A stretch of DNA of 5,914 bases from an uncultured Rhodoluna sp. (lineage in GTDB: Bacteria > Actinomycetota > Actinomycetes > Actinomycetales > Microbacteriaceae): positions 1 to 5,914 of the forward strand of contig CALDKR010000071.1 of the NCBI GenBank assembly GCA_937898095.1, in the 5' to 3' direction. Positions 1 to 5,187 of this stretch are shown one piece after another. Numbering within the stretch: position 1 is the first letter of the stretch; every line of letters starts with the position of its first letter. A program made the position numbers and the translations under genes. A model generated the notes under the pieces. It did no database searches. It saw only the letters and a list, made by a program, of their open reading frames with translations, and was not told where the DNA came from.

Positions 1-127
1 AGACGGACTAGCTGGCGACGATGACATTGCACGTGGTGAAAAAGAACTAGACGCACTGACCAAGACTCACGTTGACCAGATCGATGAGGCGCTGAAGCGC
101 AAAGAAGCAGAACTTCTAGAGGTATAA
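1..127 (+). CDS. frr: Ribosome recycling factor, 3' end only
   Basis: This is the C-terminal part of ribosome recycling factor, the cytoplasmic protein that works with EF-G to split post-termination ribosomes. The frame runs from base 2 to the TAA at 125-127 and gives 41 residues, rich in charged helix-forming residues. The end, with [19 protein letters not shown] followed by a [10 protein letters not shown] terminus, matches the last helix of actinobacterial RRF, where a [12 protein letters not shown] end is typical. The 5' part lies outside the window. The position directly before cdsA is the usual actinobacterial order (often pyrH-frr-cdsA), which supports the call. Only one base separates its stop from the cdsA start, so the two are probably cotranscribed and translationally coupled. 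The main limit is the short visible stretch. Confidence 0.87.
   Translation, partial: DGLAGDDDIARGEKELDALTKTHVDQIDEALKRKEAELLEV
118..122 (+). promoter_or_regulatory. Ribosome binding site deciding the cdsA TTG start
   Basis: AGAGG lies inside the last codons of frr, six to seven bases before the TTG at 129. It supports the non-ATG start and shows that initiation at cdsA takes place while the frr stop codon is being read, a coupled arrangement. Confidence 0.6.
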
Positions 128-128
128 A

Positions 129-1004
129 TTGAGCAACCGGCCAACCATTCAACCGCAGACAGCGGCGACTTCTGGTCGCTCGTTGTCAAAGTCAGTTGCG
201 GTTGGTGTGGTTCTCGGTGCTGTGTTTTTGCTCAGCATTTTGATTTATAAAGAACTTTTCGTGGCGCTTGCAGCAGCAGCAGCGGCATTCGGCTCGTGGG
301 AGCTCTCAACCGCCCTGCGAGTGAAGAACTGGTATGTGCCTCGTGTCCCAGCCGCTGTTGGCTCAGCTCTAATCATGCCTGCGGCATTCATTGGCGGGGC
401 AGCAGCCCAGTGGCTCGGCGCCTTTGCAATTGTCGCATCGCTTATTATTTGGCGATCGGTTCACTTGCTTTGGGAGCGCCGCCGTTCGGTCGATCAGACC
501 CTAAAGGCCACTCTGCGTGACTTTGCAGCGGCTGCATTTGTGGTCATCTATTTGCCGCTGACCGTGAGCTTCACAATCCTGTTGCTTCGCCGCGAGCAAG
601 GTGATGGGCAGTGGTGGGTGCTTGCGGTTGTGGTCACGGCTGCGCTAATTGACACCTTTGGATATCTAATCGGCCGCAAATTCGGACAGCATAAAATGGC
701 ACCTGGCGTGAGCCCTAAAAAGACTTGGGAGGGCCTGCTTGCCTCAATTACAGCGGGAGTTGCGTCGGCTCTGTCGTTCAACTTCTTTTTGCTTGGCGGC
801 AACTGGGTCACGGGTCTGGTCATGGCAGCTGCGCTTCTGGTTGCGGCTGTTCTTGGTGACCTAGCCGAGTCACTAATCAAGCGCGACCTTGGCGTCAAAG
901 ACATGAGCTCGTGGCTTCCTGGCCACGGCGGAATCATGGACCGACTCGACTCAATTCTGCCGTCTGCTTTGGTGGCGTATCTAATTTCAGTAGCACTCTT
1001 TTAG
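129..1004 (+). CDS. cdsA: Phosphatidate cytidylyltransferase (CDP-diacylglycerol synthase)
   Basis: CdsA is the integral membrane enzyme that joins phosphatidate and CTP to give CDP-diacylglycerol, the precursor of all bacterial phospholipids. The protein has 291 residues, close to the usual size (E. coli about 285). Hydrophobic segments lie near residues 22-58, 74-112, 132-153, 161-183 and 203-247. The family signature is at residues 248-274: it begins SLIKRDLGVKD and ends PGHGGIMDRLD, with the conserved Lys, Asp, His-Gly-Gly and terminal Asp in place. Upstream, residues 175-202 carry the conserved D-x-x-x-Y-x-x-G-R-x-x-G segment and SPKKTWEG. The start is TTG at 129; an AGAGG ribosome site at 118-122 precedes it by a suitable distance, and no ATG occurs until residue 83. 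It lies one base after frr and nine before the DivIVA-repeat gene, so all three are likely one operon. Confidence 0.95.
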   Translation: MSNRPTIQPQTAATSGRSLSKSVAVGVVLGAVFLLSILIYKELFVALAAAAAAFGSWELSTALRVKNWYVPRVPAAVGSALIMPAAFIGGAAAQWLGAFAIVASLIIWRSVHLLWERRRSVDQTLKATLRDFAAAAFVVIYLPLTVSFTILLLRREQGDGQWWVLAVVVTAALIDTFGYLIGRKFGQHKMAPGVSPKKTWEGLLASITAGVASALSFNFFLLGGNWVTGLVMAAALLVAAVLGDLAESLIKRDLGVKDMSSWLPGHGGIMDRLDSILPSALVAYLISVALF

Positions 1005-1013
1005 GCGGCGATT

Positions 1014-1565
1014 ATGGCTCATCAATTTGCACATGCAGACCAGAAGCACCCGGGATATGAACCGACTCAGGTCGATGAATTTATCGCCAAGGCTCGCGCG
1101 CAATTTGCCAACTTTGACCTAGAGGTGCTGCCTTCAGATCACCTGCGTCGAGTTGAGTTCGATTTGGTTCACGGTGGCTATGAGATCGCTGCCGTTGACG
1201 ATGCCATTGCCAGACTCGAAGATGCCTTCGCGAAACACGAGATTCAGCGCCAAATCGCAAAAAGCGGTCAATACGCGGTTGATGATCGCCACGCGCGCAT
1301 CAAAGAGATTTTAATTGGCAGAACTGAACGACCAGCCGGCACAAAATTTGCCCGCGTTGCTTGGATCATGCGTGGCTATAACCGCAAGCAGGTTGACGCA
1401 CTCGCGGCTCACATTGAGCGCCATCTGATGTCTGAGGCTCCGCTTAGCGTTAGTGACATCAGGGGTTCAATTTTCAAAGCAACTAGGGGCGGTTATGTTG
1501 AAGGTCAGGTCGATGCGTTTCTCGATCGGGTTATCGAAATTCTTCAAATCGAAGCCAACCGATAA
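1014..1565 (+). CDS. DivIVA-motif repeat protein
   Basis: This 183-residue soluble protein consists mainly of repeated copies of the short motif that opens DivIVA/Wag31: an aromatic or hydrophobic residue, Gly-Tyr, a few residues, Val-Asp, then a short helix. I see four copies: GYEPTQVDEFI (14-24), GYEIAAVDDAI (55-65), GYNRKQVDALA (121-131) and GYVEGQVDAFL (160-170). Each of copies 2-4 is preceded by a basic/hydrophobic lead-in such as RRVEFDLVHG or FKATRG. There is no long C-terminal coiled coil, unlike true DivIVA. This matches the actinobacterial family called DivIVA domain repeat protein, whose function I do not know to be established; true DivIVA uses this motif to bind curved membrane at poles and septa. 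The start is ATG at 1014, nine bases after cdsA, with only a weak GGCGG ribosome site. No transmembrane segment is visible. Membrane or division-site location is inference. Confidence 0.85.
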   Translation: MAHQFAHADQKHPGYEPTQVDEFIAKARAQFANFDLEVLPSDHLRRVEFDLVHGGYEIAAVDDAIARLEDAFAKHEIQRQIAKSGQYAVDDRHARIKEILIGRTERPAGTKFARVAWIMRGYNRKQVDALAAHIERHLMSEAPLSVSDIRGSIFKATRGGYVEGQVDAFLDRVIEILQIEANR

Positions 1566-2256
1566 TTTTTTGGCAAAACCAAAAGACCTTCGCAATATTC
1601 GATTCGCAGCTGTTGTTGCAATTGCTGCAGCAACTTTTATGACAGCGCCGACCTCAATCGACACCGCTTTGCCCGCCGACGCGGCCACGATAACCGCAAA
1701 GCAAGGCCTGGCCCAGTTGGCCGTCAAGGGTCGCGCGCCAAAGACGGGTTATGCTCGCGAATTGTTTAGCGACGGTTGGGGCAGCATCGGCGAGTGCGAT
1801 CTTCGAAACTATATTCTTCGCCGCGATCTAAAAAATATCACTTGGCGCGATAGCCCTGCCTGCACCGTTGCATCTGGCACTCTGTTCGACCCATATACAG
1901 CCAAGACCATCAACTTCGTCAGGGGAGTAGGCAGTTCGTTAGCGGTGCAAATTGACCACGTTGTTGCAGTTAGTGACGCCTGGCAGAAGGGAGCACAGAA
2001 ACTGAACGCGAACCAGAGATACAACTTTTACAACGATCCGCTGAATTTGCTTGCAGTTGACGGCCCAACCAACGGCCAAAAGTCAGATTCCGATGCAGCC
2101 AGCTGGTTGCCACCGAACAAGGGTTTTAGGTGTGCTTATGTGGCACGTCAGGTGTCGGTAAAGCGCAAATATCATCTGTGGGTCACTAGTGCTGAAAAAG
2201 AGGCGATTCTGCGCGTTTTGACGGCCTGCCCAGGCCAGAAACTTTTAGAAAAATAG
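1513..2256 (+). CDS. Secreted HNH-family nuclease (DUF1524 / GmrSD C-terminal type)
   Basis: This is a predicted exported nuclease of about 247 residues. Counting from ATG 1513, a basic n-region is followed by a hydrophobic stretch at 31-44 and a likely signal peptidase site after A-D-A at 55-57. The mature part carries DUF1524-type HNH features: CDLRN (95-99), a DPYT segment, IDHVVAVSDAW with His149, NDPLNLLAVDGPTN with Asn178 and Asn187, and Lys190. Four cysteines (95, 117, 207, 239) could form two disulfides, which fits an extracellular enzyme. No excalibur or restriction domain is attached, so a role in DNA scavenging or processing outside the cell is likelier than GmrSD-type restriction. 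The start is uncertain: ATG 1513 has AAGG eight bases upstream and overlaps the previous gene by 53 bases; TTG 1570 removes the overlap (228 residues) but has no ribosome site; ATG 1495 has a good AGGGG but a longer overlap. All three retain the signal sequence. Confidence 0.87.
   Translation: MRFSIGLSKFFKSKPTDNFLAKPKDLRNIRFAAVVAIAAATFMTAPTSIDTALPADAATITAKQGLAQLAVKGRAPKTGYARELFSDGWGSIGECDLRNYILRRDLKNITWRDSPACTVASGTLFDPYTAKTINFVRGVGSSLAVQIDHVVAVSDAWQKGAQKLNANQRYNFYNDPLNLLAVDGPTNGQKSDSDAASWLPPNKGFRCAYVARQVSVKRKYHLWVTSAEKEAILRVLTACPGQKLLEK
2223..2246 (+). terminator. Possible weak terminator inside the 3' end of the nuclease gene
   Basis: GGCCTG (2223-2228) and CAGGCC (2231-2236) form a perfect GC-rich inverted repeat with a two-base centre; as RNA the loop would be four bases with a five-pair stem. 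A short T run (2243-2246) follows seven bases downstream. The stem is short, the T run is weak and the site lies in coding sequence, so at best it reduces readthrough. Confidence 0.25.
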
Positions 2257-2271
2257 CTAAAAAGCTAAACT
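2244..2271 (+). promoter_or_regulatory. Weak candidate sigma-70-type promoter for the transglycosylase group
   Basis: TTTAGA (2244-2249) as a -35 box and TAAACT (2266-2271) as a -10 box are separated by 16 bases; each matches the consensus at four of six positions. It overlaps the end of the nuclease gene and would start transcripts near 2278, giving a leader of about 35 bases before ATG 2314. The adjoining small inverted repeat TAGCT/AGCTA (2254-2267) lies across it. This is pattern matching only, and readthrough from the nuclease gene is equally possible. Confidence 0.25.
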
Positions 2272-2302
2272 GGAGTGTTGCCGATTTAGGCTCAAACCGA
2301 CC

Positions 2303-2308
2303 AAAGGA
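2303..2308 (+). promoter_or_regulatory. Ribosome binding site deciding the transglycosylase start
   Basis: AAAGGA sits five bases before ATG 2314. The in-frame ATGs at 2356 and 2383 lack such a site, so the long basic N-terminus is probably real. Confidence 0.65.
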
Positions 2309-2313
2309 TTCCA

Positions 2314-2979
2314 ATGGGCAGACACGAGGCTTATGAGCCAACGTTTGCTCGCCGCATGCAGCGTTTCAACAACTGGATCTGGATGCAGTTGCCATTTGAA
2401 AAACCTAGAATTCCGAAATTAAAAAAGCACGCTTTTAGACCCCTGTTCGGTTTCTTTTTTGCAACTGGTTTTTTGATGGTGACAATTGTTGATCCCTATT
2501 CAGGAACAATGGCCAGCGCGGCAACAATACAGGTTTGGGATTCAACAACTGCCGACCCCGAACAGACCTATGGTTATGCCAGCACGCAGAAGATCAGCTT
2601 CTCGCGCGGCGGGTTCAACATCGTCACGGGCACCGATGCTGCTGCGATGTTTGTTGAAAATGCTGAGGCACCATCGCCTGGCACTGCCAAGGCCTATGCC
2701 TTTGGCTTGCTGCAATCAATGGGTTTCGGCACCGACCAATATTCTTGTCTCGTGAAGCTTTGGGAGCGCGAGTCGAATTGGCGCGTTCAAGCGTCAAACT
2801 CAAACTCAGGTGCCTATGGAATTCCGCAGGCTTTGCCGGGCTCGAAAATGGCAACCGAAGGCGCCGACTGGATGACCAACCCTGAAACCCAGATCCGCTG
2901 GGGTGCAAAATACATCAAGGGTCGATATGGCTCGCCTTGCGGCGCTCTTGCGCACTCCGACAAAATCGGTTGGTACTAA
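2314..2979 (+). CDS. Exported lytic-transglycosylase-like peptidoglycan hydrolase
   Basis: The 221-residue protein has a compact lysozyme-fold domain at its C-terminus (about 137-221) of the kind annotated in actinobacteria as lytic transglycosylase or aggregation-promoting-factor-like. The core motif KLWERESNW places the likely catalytic glutamate at Glu153; SGAYGIPQALPGSKMA, NPETQIRWG and KYIKGRYGSPCGAL follow, and the protein ends HSDKIGWY, typical for the family. Cys145 and Cys209 may pair. Family members cleave the MurNAc-GlcNAc bond of peptidoglycan. The N-terminus is unusual: a basic region of about 43 residues precedes the hydrophobic segment (44-59), with a possible cleavage site after A-S-A at 67-69; without cleavage it would be membrane-anchored. 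A linker of about 65 residues separates leader and catalytic domain, and no LysM or other wall-binding module is seen. ATG 2314 has AAAGGA five bases upstream, which supports the long form. It is followed by two overlapping genes. Confidence 0.88.
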   Translation: MGRHEAYEPTFARRMQRFNNWIWMQLPFEKPRIPKLKKHAFRPLFGFFFATGFLMVTIVDPYSGTMASAATIQVWDSTTADPEQTYGYASTQKISFSRGGFNIVTGTDAAAMFVENAEAPSPGTAKAYAFGLLQSMGFGTDQYSCLVKLWERESNWRVQASNSNSGAYGIPQALPGSKMATEGADWMTNPETQIRWGAKYIKGRYGSPCGALAHSDKIGWY

Positions 2980-3281
2980 TGGGTAGGTCAAATCGCCCTC
3001 GCAATGCCAAAAAGCGCGATATCGAACCCGAAGAAATAGACCTTTCGGCGGTTCGAATGGGCATTCGCCGCACCGAAATCAAGCGCGGCGTGGCCTATGT
3101 GACTCAAACCTCAATCGGTGCGAATGCCGATGAAACCAAAGTCTGGGTTTGCCCTCACTGCAATCTGCAAATCACCCGCGGCATCAGTCACATTGTGGCC
3201 TGGGATGAAGTTCGCGGGGTTGAAACGCGTCGCCATTTTCACAATTCCTGCTGGAAATCTTTTCAAGGACAACTGCTATGA
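2979..3281 (+). CDS. Small zinc-ribbon-like protein (family often labelled ATP/GTP-binding protein)
   Basis: The 100-residue basic protein begins MGRSNRPRNAKKR and carries a probable metal site: CPHC (Cys58, Cys61), His71, then HFHNSCW with His86, His88 and Cys91. The pattern Cys-x2-Cys ... His-x3/5-Cys resembles a zinc ribbon or treble-clef finger. I see no P-loop or other nucleotide-binding motif, although I recall close relatives in Microbacteriaceae being labelled ATP/GTP-binding protein; that label has no visible support here. The start is ATG 2979, sharing its A with the TAA stop of the transglycosylase gene (TAATG), which points to translational coupling; an upstream in-frame TTG at 2937 would overlap that gene by 43 bases and is less likely. 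The stop overlaps the ATG of the hydrolase gene (ATGA). Its role is unknown; the basic N-terminus could bind nucleic acid, which is inference. Confidence 0.85.
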   Translation: MGRSNRPRNAKKRDIEPEEIDLSAVRMGIRRTEIKRGVAYVTQTSIGANADETKVWVCPHCNLQITRGISHIVAWDEVRGVETRRHFHNSCWKSFQGQLL

Positions 3282-4039
3282 CTGAACCTGACTTTGCCTC
3301 AACTGGGGCTCAGGAACCAATCGAAATTCGATCTTCTGTCGAACTGCCGGCGCATCGCGAGCACATCACGCTGACCACTGCAGATGGGCTCACGCTGGTA
3401 GGAGAGTTGGCCACGCCACTAAGCGGCGAGATTGCTGCAACGCTAATCACTCTTCACCCCTTGCCAACTCACGGCGGCTTCATGGACTCGCACATTTTGC
3501 GCAAGGCAGCAGCGCGCCTGCCTGAACTTGCAGACATAGCAGTGCTCAGATTCAACACTCGCGGCACTGAATCGCCCCACGGAAAGAGCGAGGGCGCATT
3601 TGGCGATGGTGTGCATGAAGAGCACGATGTGCGCGCTGCGGTCGAGTTTGCGATGGCTCGGGGATTGCCAAATTTGTGGCTGGTTGGCTGGTCATTCGGC
3701 ACCGAATTGGCGCTGAAATATGGAATGGACCATGACGTTGTCGGTGCTATTTTGCTTTCACCACCTCTGCACAGAGCCAAAGATTCTGACCTTGCCCGCT
3801 GGGTCGGCTCAGACAAGCGCCTAATTGCCCTGGTGCCTGAGCACGATGACTATTTGAAGCCAGATGAGGCCAGTGAGCGATTCGCCTTAATTGATCACGC
3901 TGAAATTATCGGCGTTGACGGCGCAAAGCACTTGTGGGTTGGCGAATCGGCCACGACCAGGGTTTTGAATGAGATCGTAAAAGCGGTAAACCCTGAAAAA
4001 TACCCGTTGCCAACTGTCTGGCAGCCTGGCCAAGCTTAG
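3278..4039 (+). CDS. Alpha/beta hydrolase, cytoplasmic
   Basis: This 253-residue protein shows the alpha/beta hydrolase fold. After a short lead, strands around LVGELATP (35-42) precede LHPLPTHGGFMDSHI, the probable oxyanion region, and RFNTRGTESPHGKSEG. The nucleophile elbow is GWSFG with Ser139; the acid is Asp190 or Asp191 in PEHDDYLKP; the histidine is His218 in AKHLW. The complete triad in correct order suggests an active esterase or serine hydrolase. The layout resembles the dienelactone-hydrolase / YfhR-like group that lacks a large cap, but the substrate cannot be told. No signal peptide is seen. ATG 3278 overlaps the preceding stop as ATGA and has AAGGA at 3265-3269, so coupling with the zinc-ribbon gene is strong. 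The pairing of these two genes recurs, as I recall, in Microbacteriaceae, which suggests related function, but this was not checked. Confidence 0.88.
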   Translation: MTEPDFASTGAQEPIEIRSSVELPAHREHITLTTADGLTLVGELATPLSGEIAATLITLHPLPTHGGFMDSHILRKAAARLPELADIAVLRFNTRGTESPHGKSEGAFGDGVHEEHDVRAAVEFAMARGLPNLWLVGWSFGTELALKYGMDHDVVGAILLSPPLHRAKDSDLARWVGSDKRLIALVPEHDDYLKPDEASERFALIDHAEIIGVDGAKHLWVGESATTRVLNEIVKAVNPEKYPLPTVWQPGQA

Positions 4040-4101
4040 TTTTTTTCAGCGCCAGGTTAGTTGGGCCGAATAGGTTCTCGGCCACGTGAGCCGAATGGGT
4101 T
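4040..4101. terminator. Convergent intergenic region with hairpins, probable bidirectional terminator
   Basis: The hydrolase gene (plus) and the AI-2E gene (minus) converge here. The perfect inverted repeat GGCCGA/TCGGCC (4064-4069 and 4078-4083, eight-base loop) can form a hairpin in either transcript. A second stem, TCGGC/GCCGA (4078-4082 and 4090-4094), uses the same middle arm, so the two exclude each other. A third, CCTGGC/GCCAGG (4025-4030 and 4051-4056), would enclose a seven-T run (4040-4046). No T run follows any stem in the right position for a classical intrinsic terminator on either strand, so the terminator role rests on the convergent setting and stem strength. Confidence 0.45.
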
Positions 4102-4108
4102 CTAAGCC
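4065..4108. repeat. Imperfect tandem direct repeat, 19-base units at 25-base period
   Basis: Copy one (4065-4083) begins GCCGAATAGGTTCT and copy two (4090-4108) begins GCCGAATGGGTTCT; over 19 bases they agree at 16. The second copy runs over the stop codon and last two codons of the minus-strand membrane-protein gene. Because the unit contains both arms of the local stems, the repeat itself creates the alternative hairpins. It may be a small duplication or a relic of a dispersed repeat family. Confidence 0.6.
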
Positions 4109-5154
4109 TGCTCTTGTCTTGGAAAAATAATCTGTCGCGTTATCAAGATGAACGCCGCCGCAACCGGAATCGCAACCAACGCACCGAGCACGCCCAGAAC
4201 TGTACCTCCAGCAAGTGCTGCAATTACTACAACCGAACCCGGCACTGAAACAGCTTTATTCATAATTCTTGGGCTGATTAGGTATGACTCGACCTGCATG
4301 TAGATCAGGTAGTAAATCGCTGAAATAAGAGCGGTGGTTGGAGACACCGAAAGTGCGACCACGGTGATAATGAACGCTGATGTGATTGAACCTACGAGTG
4401 GAATCAAGCCGAGCAAGAAGGCGATGAACGAAAGCACGATTGCAAACGGAATCTGCATAATGCTCATGAATATGTAGCCAAGTATCGATGCGATAAAGCC
4501 GATGACAACTTGCCCCATCACATAGCGACCAATAGACTCTGAAATTTGCTCTGCGATGTGCTCAAATTTTGAACGGCGACTCATTGGCACAAAGCTGTAA
4601 ATCCATGATTTGAAATTCTGAAGTGACGCCATGAAATAGATGCTCAGAATCAAAATGATGATGCCGCCGAAGAAGCCGTTGAAGATGTTGATGCCGACCT
4701 GAACAACGCCACCGAGCATCGTTGGCCAATTTGAGCTGTCGGCTAGGTATGCAGCTGCACCATCTAGTGCATTCTTGACAGCACCGTTGAACTGAGCGTC
4801 AACTCGAACCACTAGGTCTAGCTTCGAGATTGAATCGATAGCGGTCGGTGCCATTTGAATTAGGTGCGATGCCTGACTGGCAAGCGTTGGTGCGATGCCC
4901 CAAACCACGCCGGTGATGGTGCCAAGAAGCAACAAGGTCACGATGGTTGTTGAGACTGGGCGAGAGAGCCCGCGCTTGCCGAACCACTTGATAATCGGGT
5001 CTAGCCCTAAGGCAATGAAAAGAGCTGCGGCAACGTAGGTGATGATTGTGGCTAGTGCGGCAATCGCCCCGCCGATAACCATGGCAGCTAATACGCCAAG
5101 GCCGCCGAGCAGGCCGAACATGAATCCGTTGGTTATTTTGAAGTTGCCTTGCAT
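4102..5154 (-). CDS. AI-2E family transporter (PF01594-type membrane protein)
   Basis: The 350-residue integral membrane protein matches the AI-2E / PerM-like family. It has the family arrangement: two to three N-terminal helices (about 11-49 and 67-89) around GLDPIIKWFGKRG (50-62), an amphipathic extracytoplasmic stretch (90-150), helices at 151-177, a basic loop (SRRSKFEHI, 192-200), SIGRYVMGQVVIGFI (207-221), then helices with LLGLIPLVGS (247-256), QVESYLISPRIMNKAVSVP (287-305) and a final helix near 307-339 with the usual GALVAIPVAA. Members form large oligomers; some export AI-2, others act as Na+/H+ exchangers, and the name often overstates what is known, so the substrate is open. No luxS or lsr gene is in view. 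The start ATG (complement of 5152-5154) has AGG repeats just upstream. It follows the coiled-coil gene on the same strand by 33 bases, suggesting one transcript. Confidence 0.9.
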   Translation of the reverse strand: MQGNFKITNGFMFGLLGGLGVLAAMVIGGAIAALATIITYVAAALFIALGLDPIIKWFGKRGLSRPVSTTIVTLLLLGTITGVVWGIAPTLASQASHLIQMAPTAIDSISKLDLVVRVDAQFNGAVKNALDGAAAYLADSSNWPTMLGGVVQVGINIFNGFFGGIIILILSIYFMASLQNFKSWIYSFVPMSRRSKFEHIAEQISESIGRYVMGQVVIGFIASILGYIFMSIMQIPFAIVLSFIAFLLGLIPLVGSITSAFIITVVALSVSPTTALISAIYYLIYMQVESYLISPRIMNKAVSVPGSVVVIAALAGGTVLGVLGALVAIPVAAAFILITRQIIFPRQEQA

Positions 5155-5187
5155 GTGCCTAACCTATCAGCGAGCAAATCGAAAGAA

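Noticed and set aside
548..937. Open frame of 129 codons antisense to cdsA
   Set aside because: It lies wholly inside the well-supported cdsA gene, and its product is rich in Ser, Arg and Pro without recognisable motifs, as expected for a shadow frame.
1513..2256. Nuclease as a GmrSD-type restriction or other phage-defence gene
   Set aside because: The DUF1524 domain is shared with GmrSD, but this protein has a signal sequence and four cysteines, lacks a DUF262 partner, and has no defence genes nearby.
2257..2313. c-di-AMP (ydaO-type) riboswitch upstream of the wall hydrolase
   Set aside because: Such riboswitches often precede actinobacterial wall-lytic genes, but this gap is only 57 bases, too short for one, and shows no matching structure.
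2344..2370. Arg-Arg pair in the transglycosylase leader as a Tat export signal
   Set aside because: The surrounding residues (FARRMQRF) lack the S/T-RR-x-F-L-K pattern and the pair is about 30 residues from the hydrophobic core; Sec export is likelier.
4083..4088. CACGTG palindrome as an operator
   Set aside because: It is a six-base palindrome in a convergent gap between two 3' ends, where an operator would have no promoter to control; explained better as part of the local stems.
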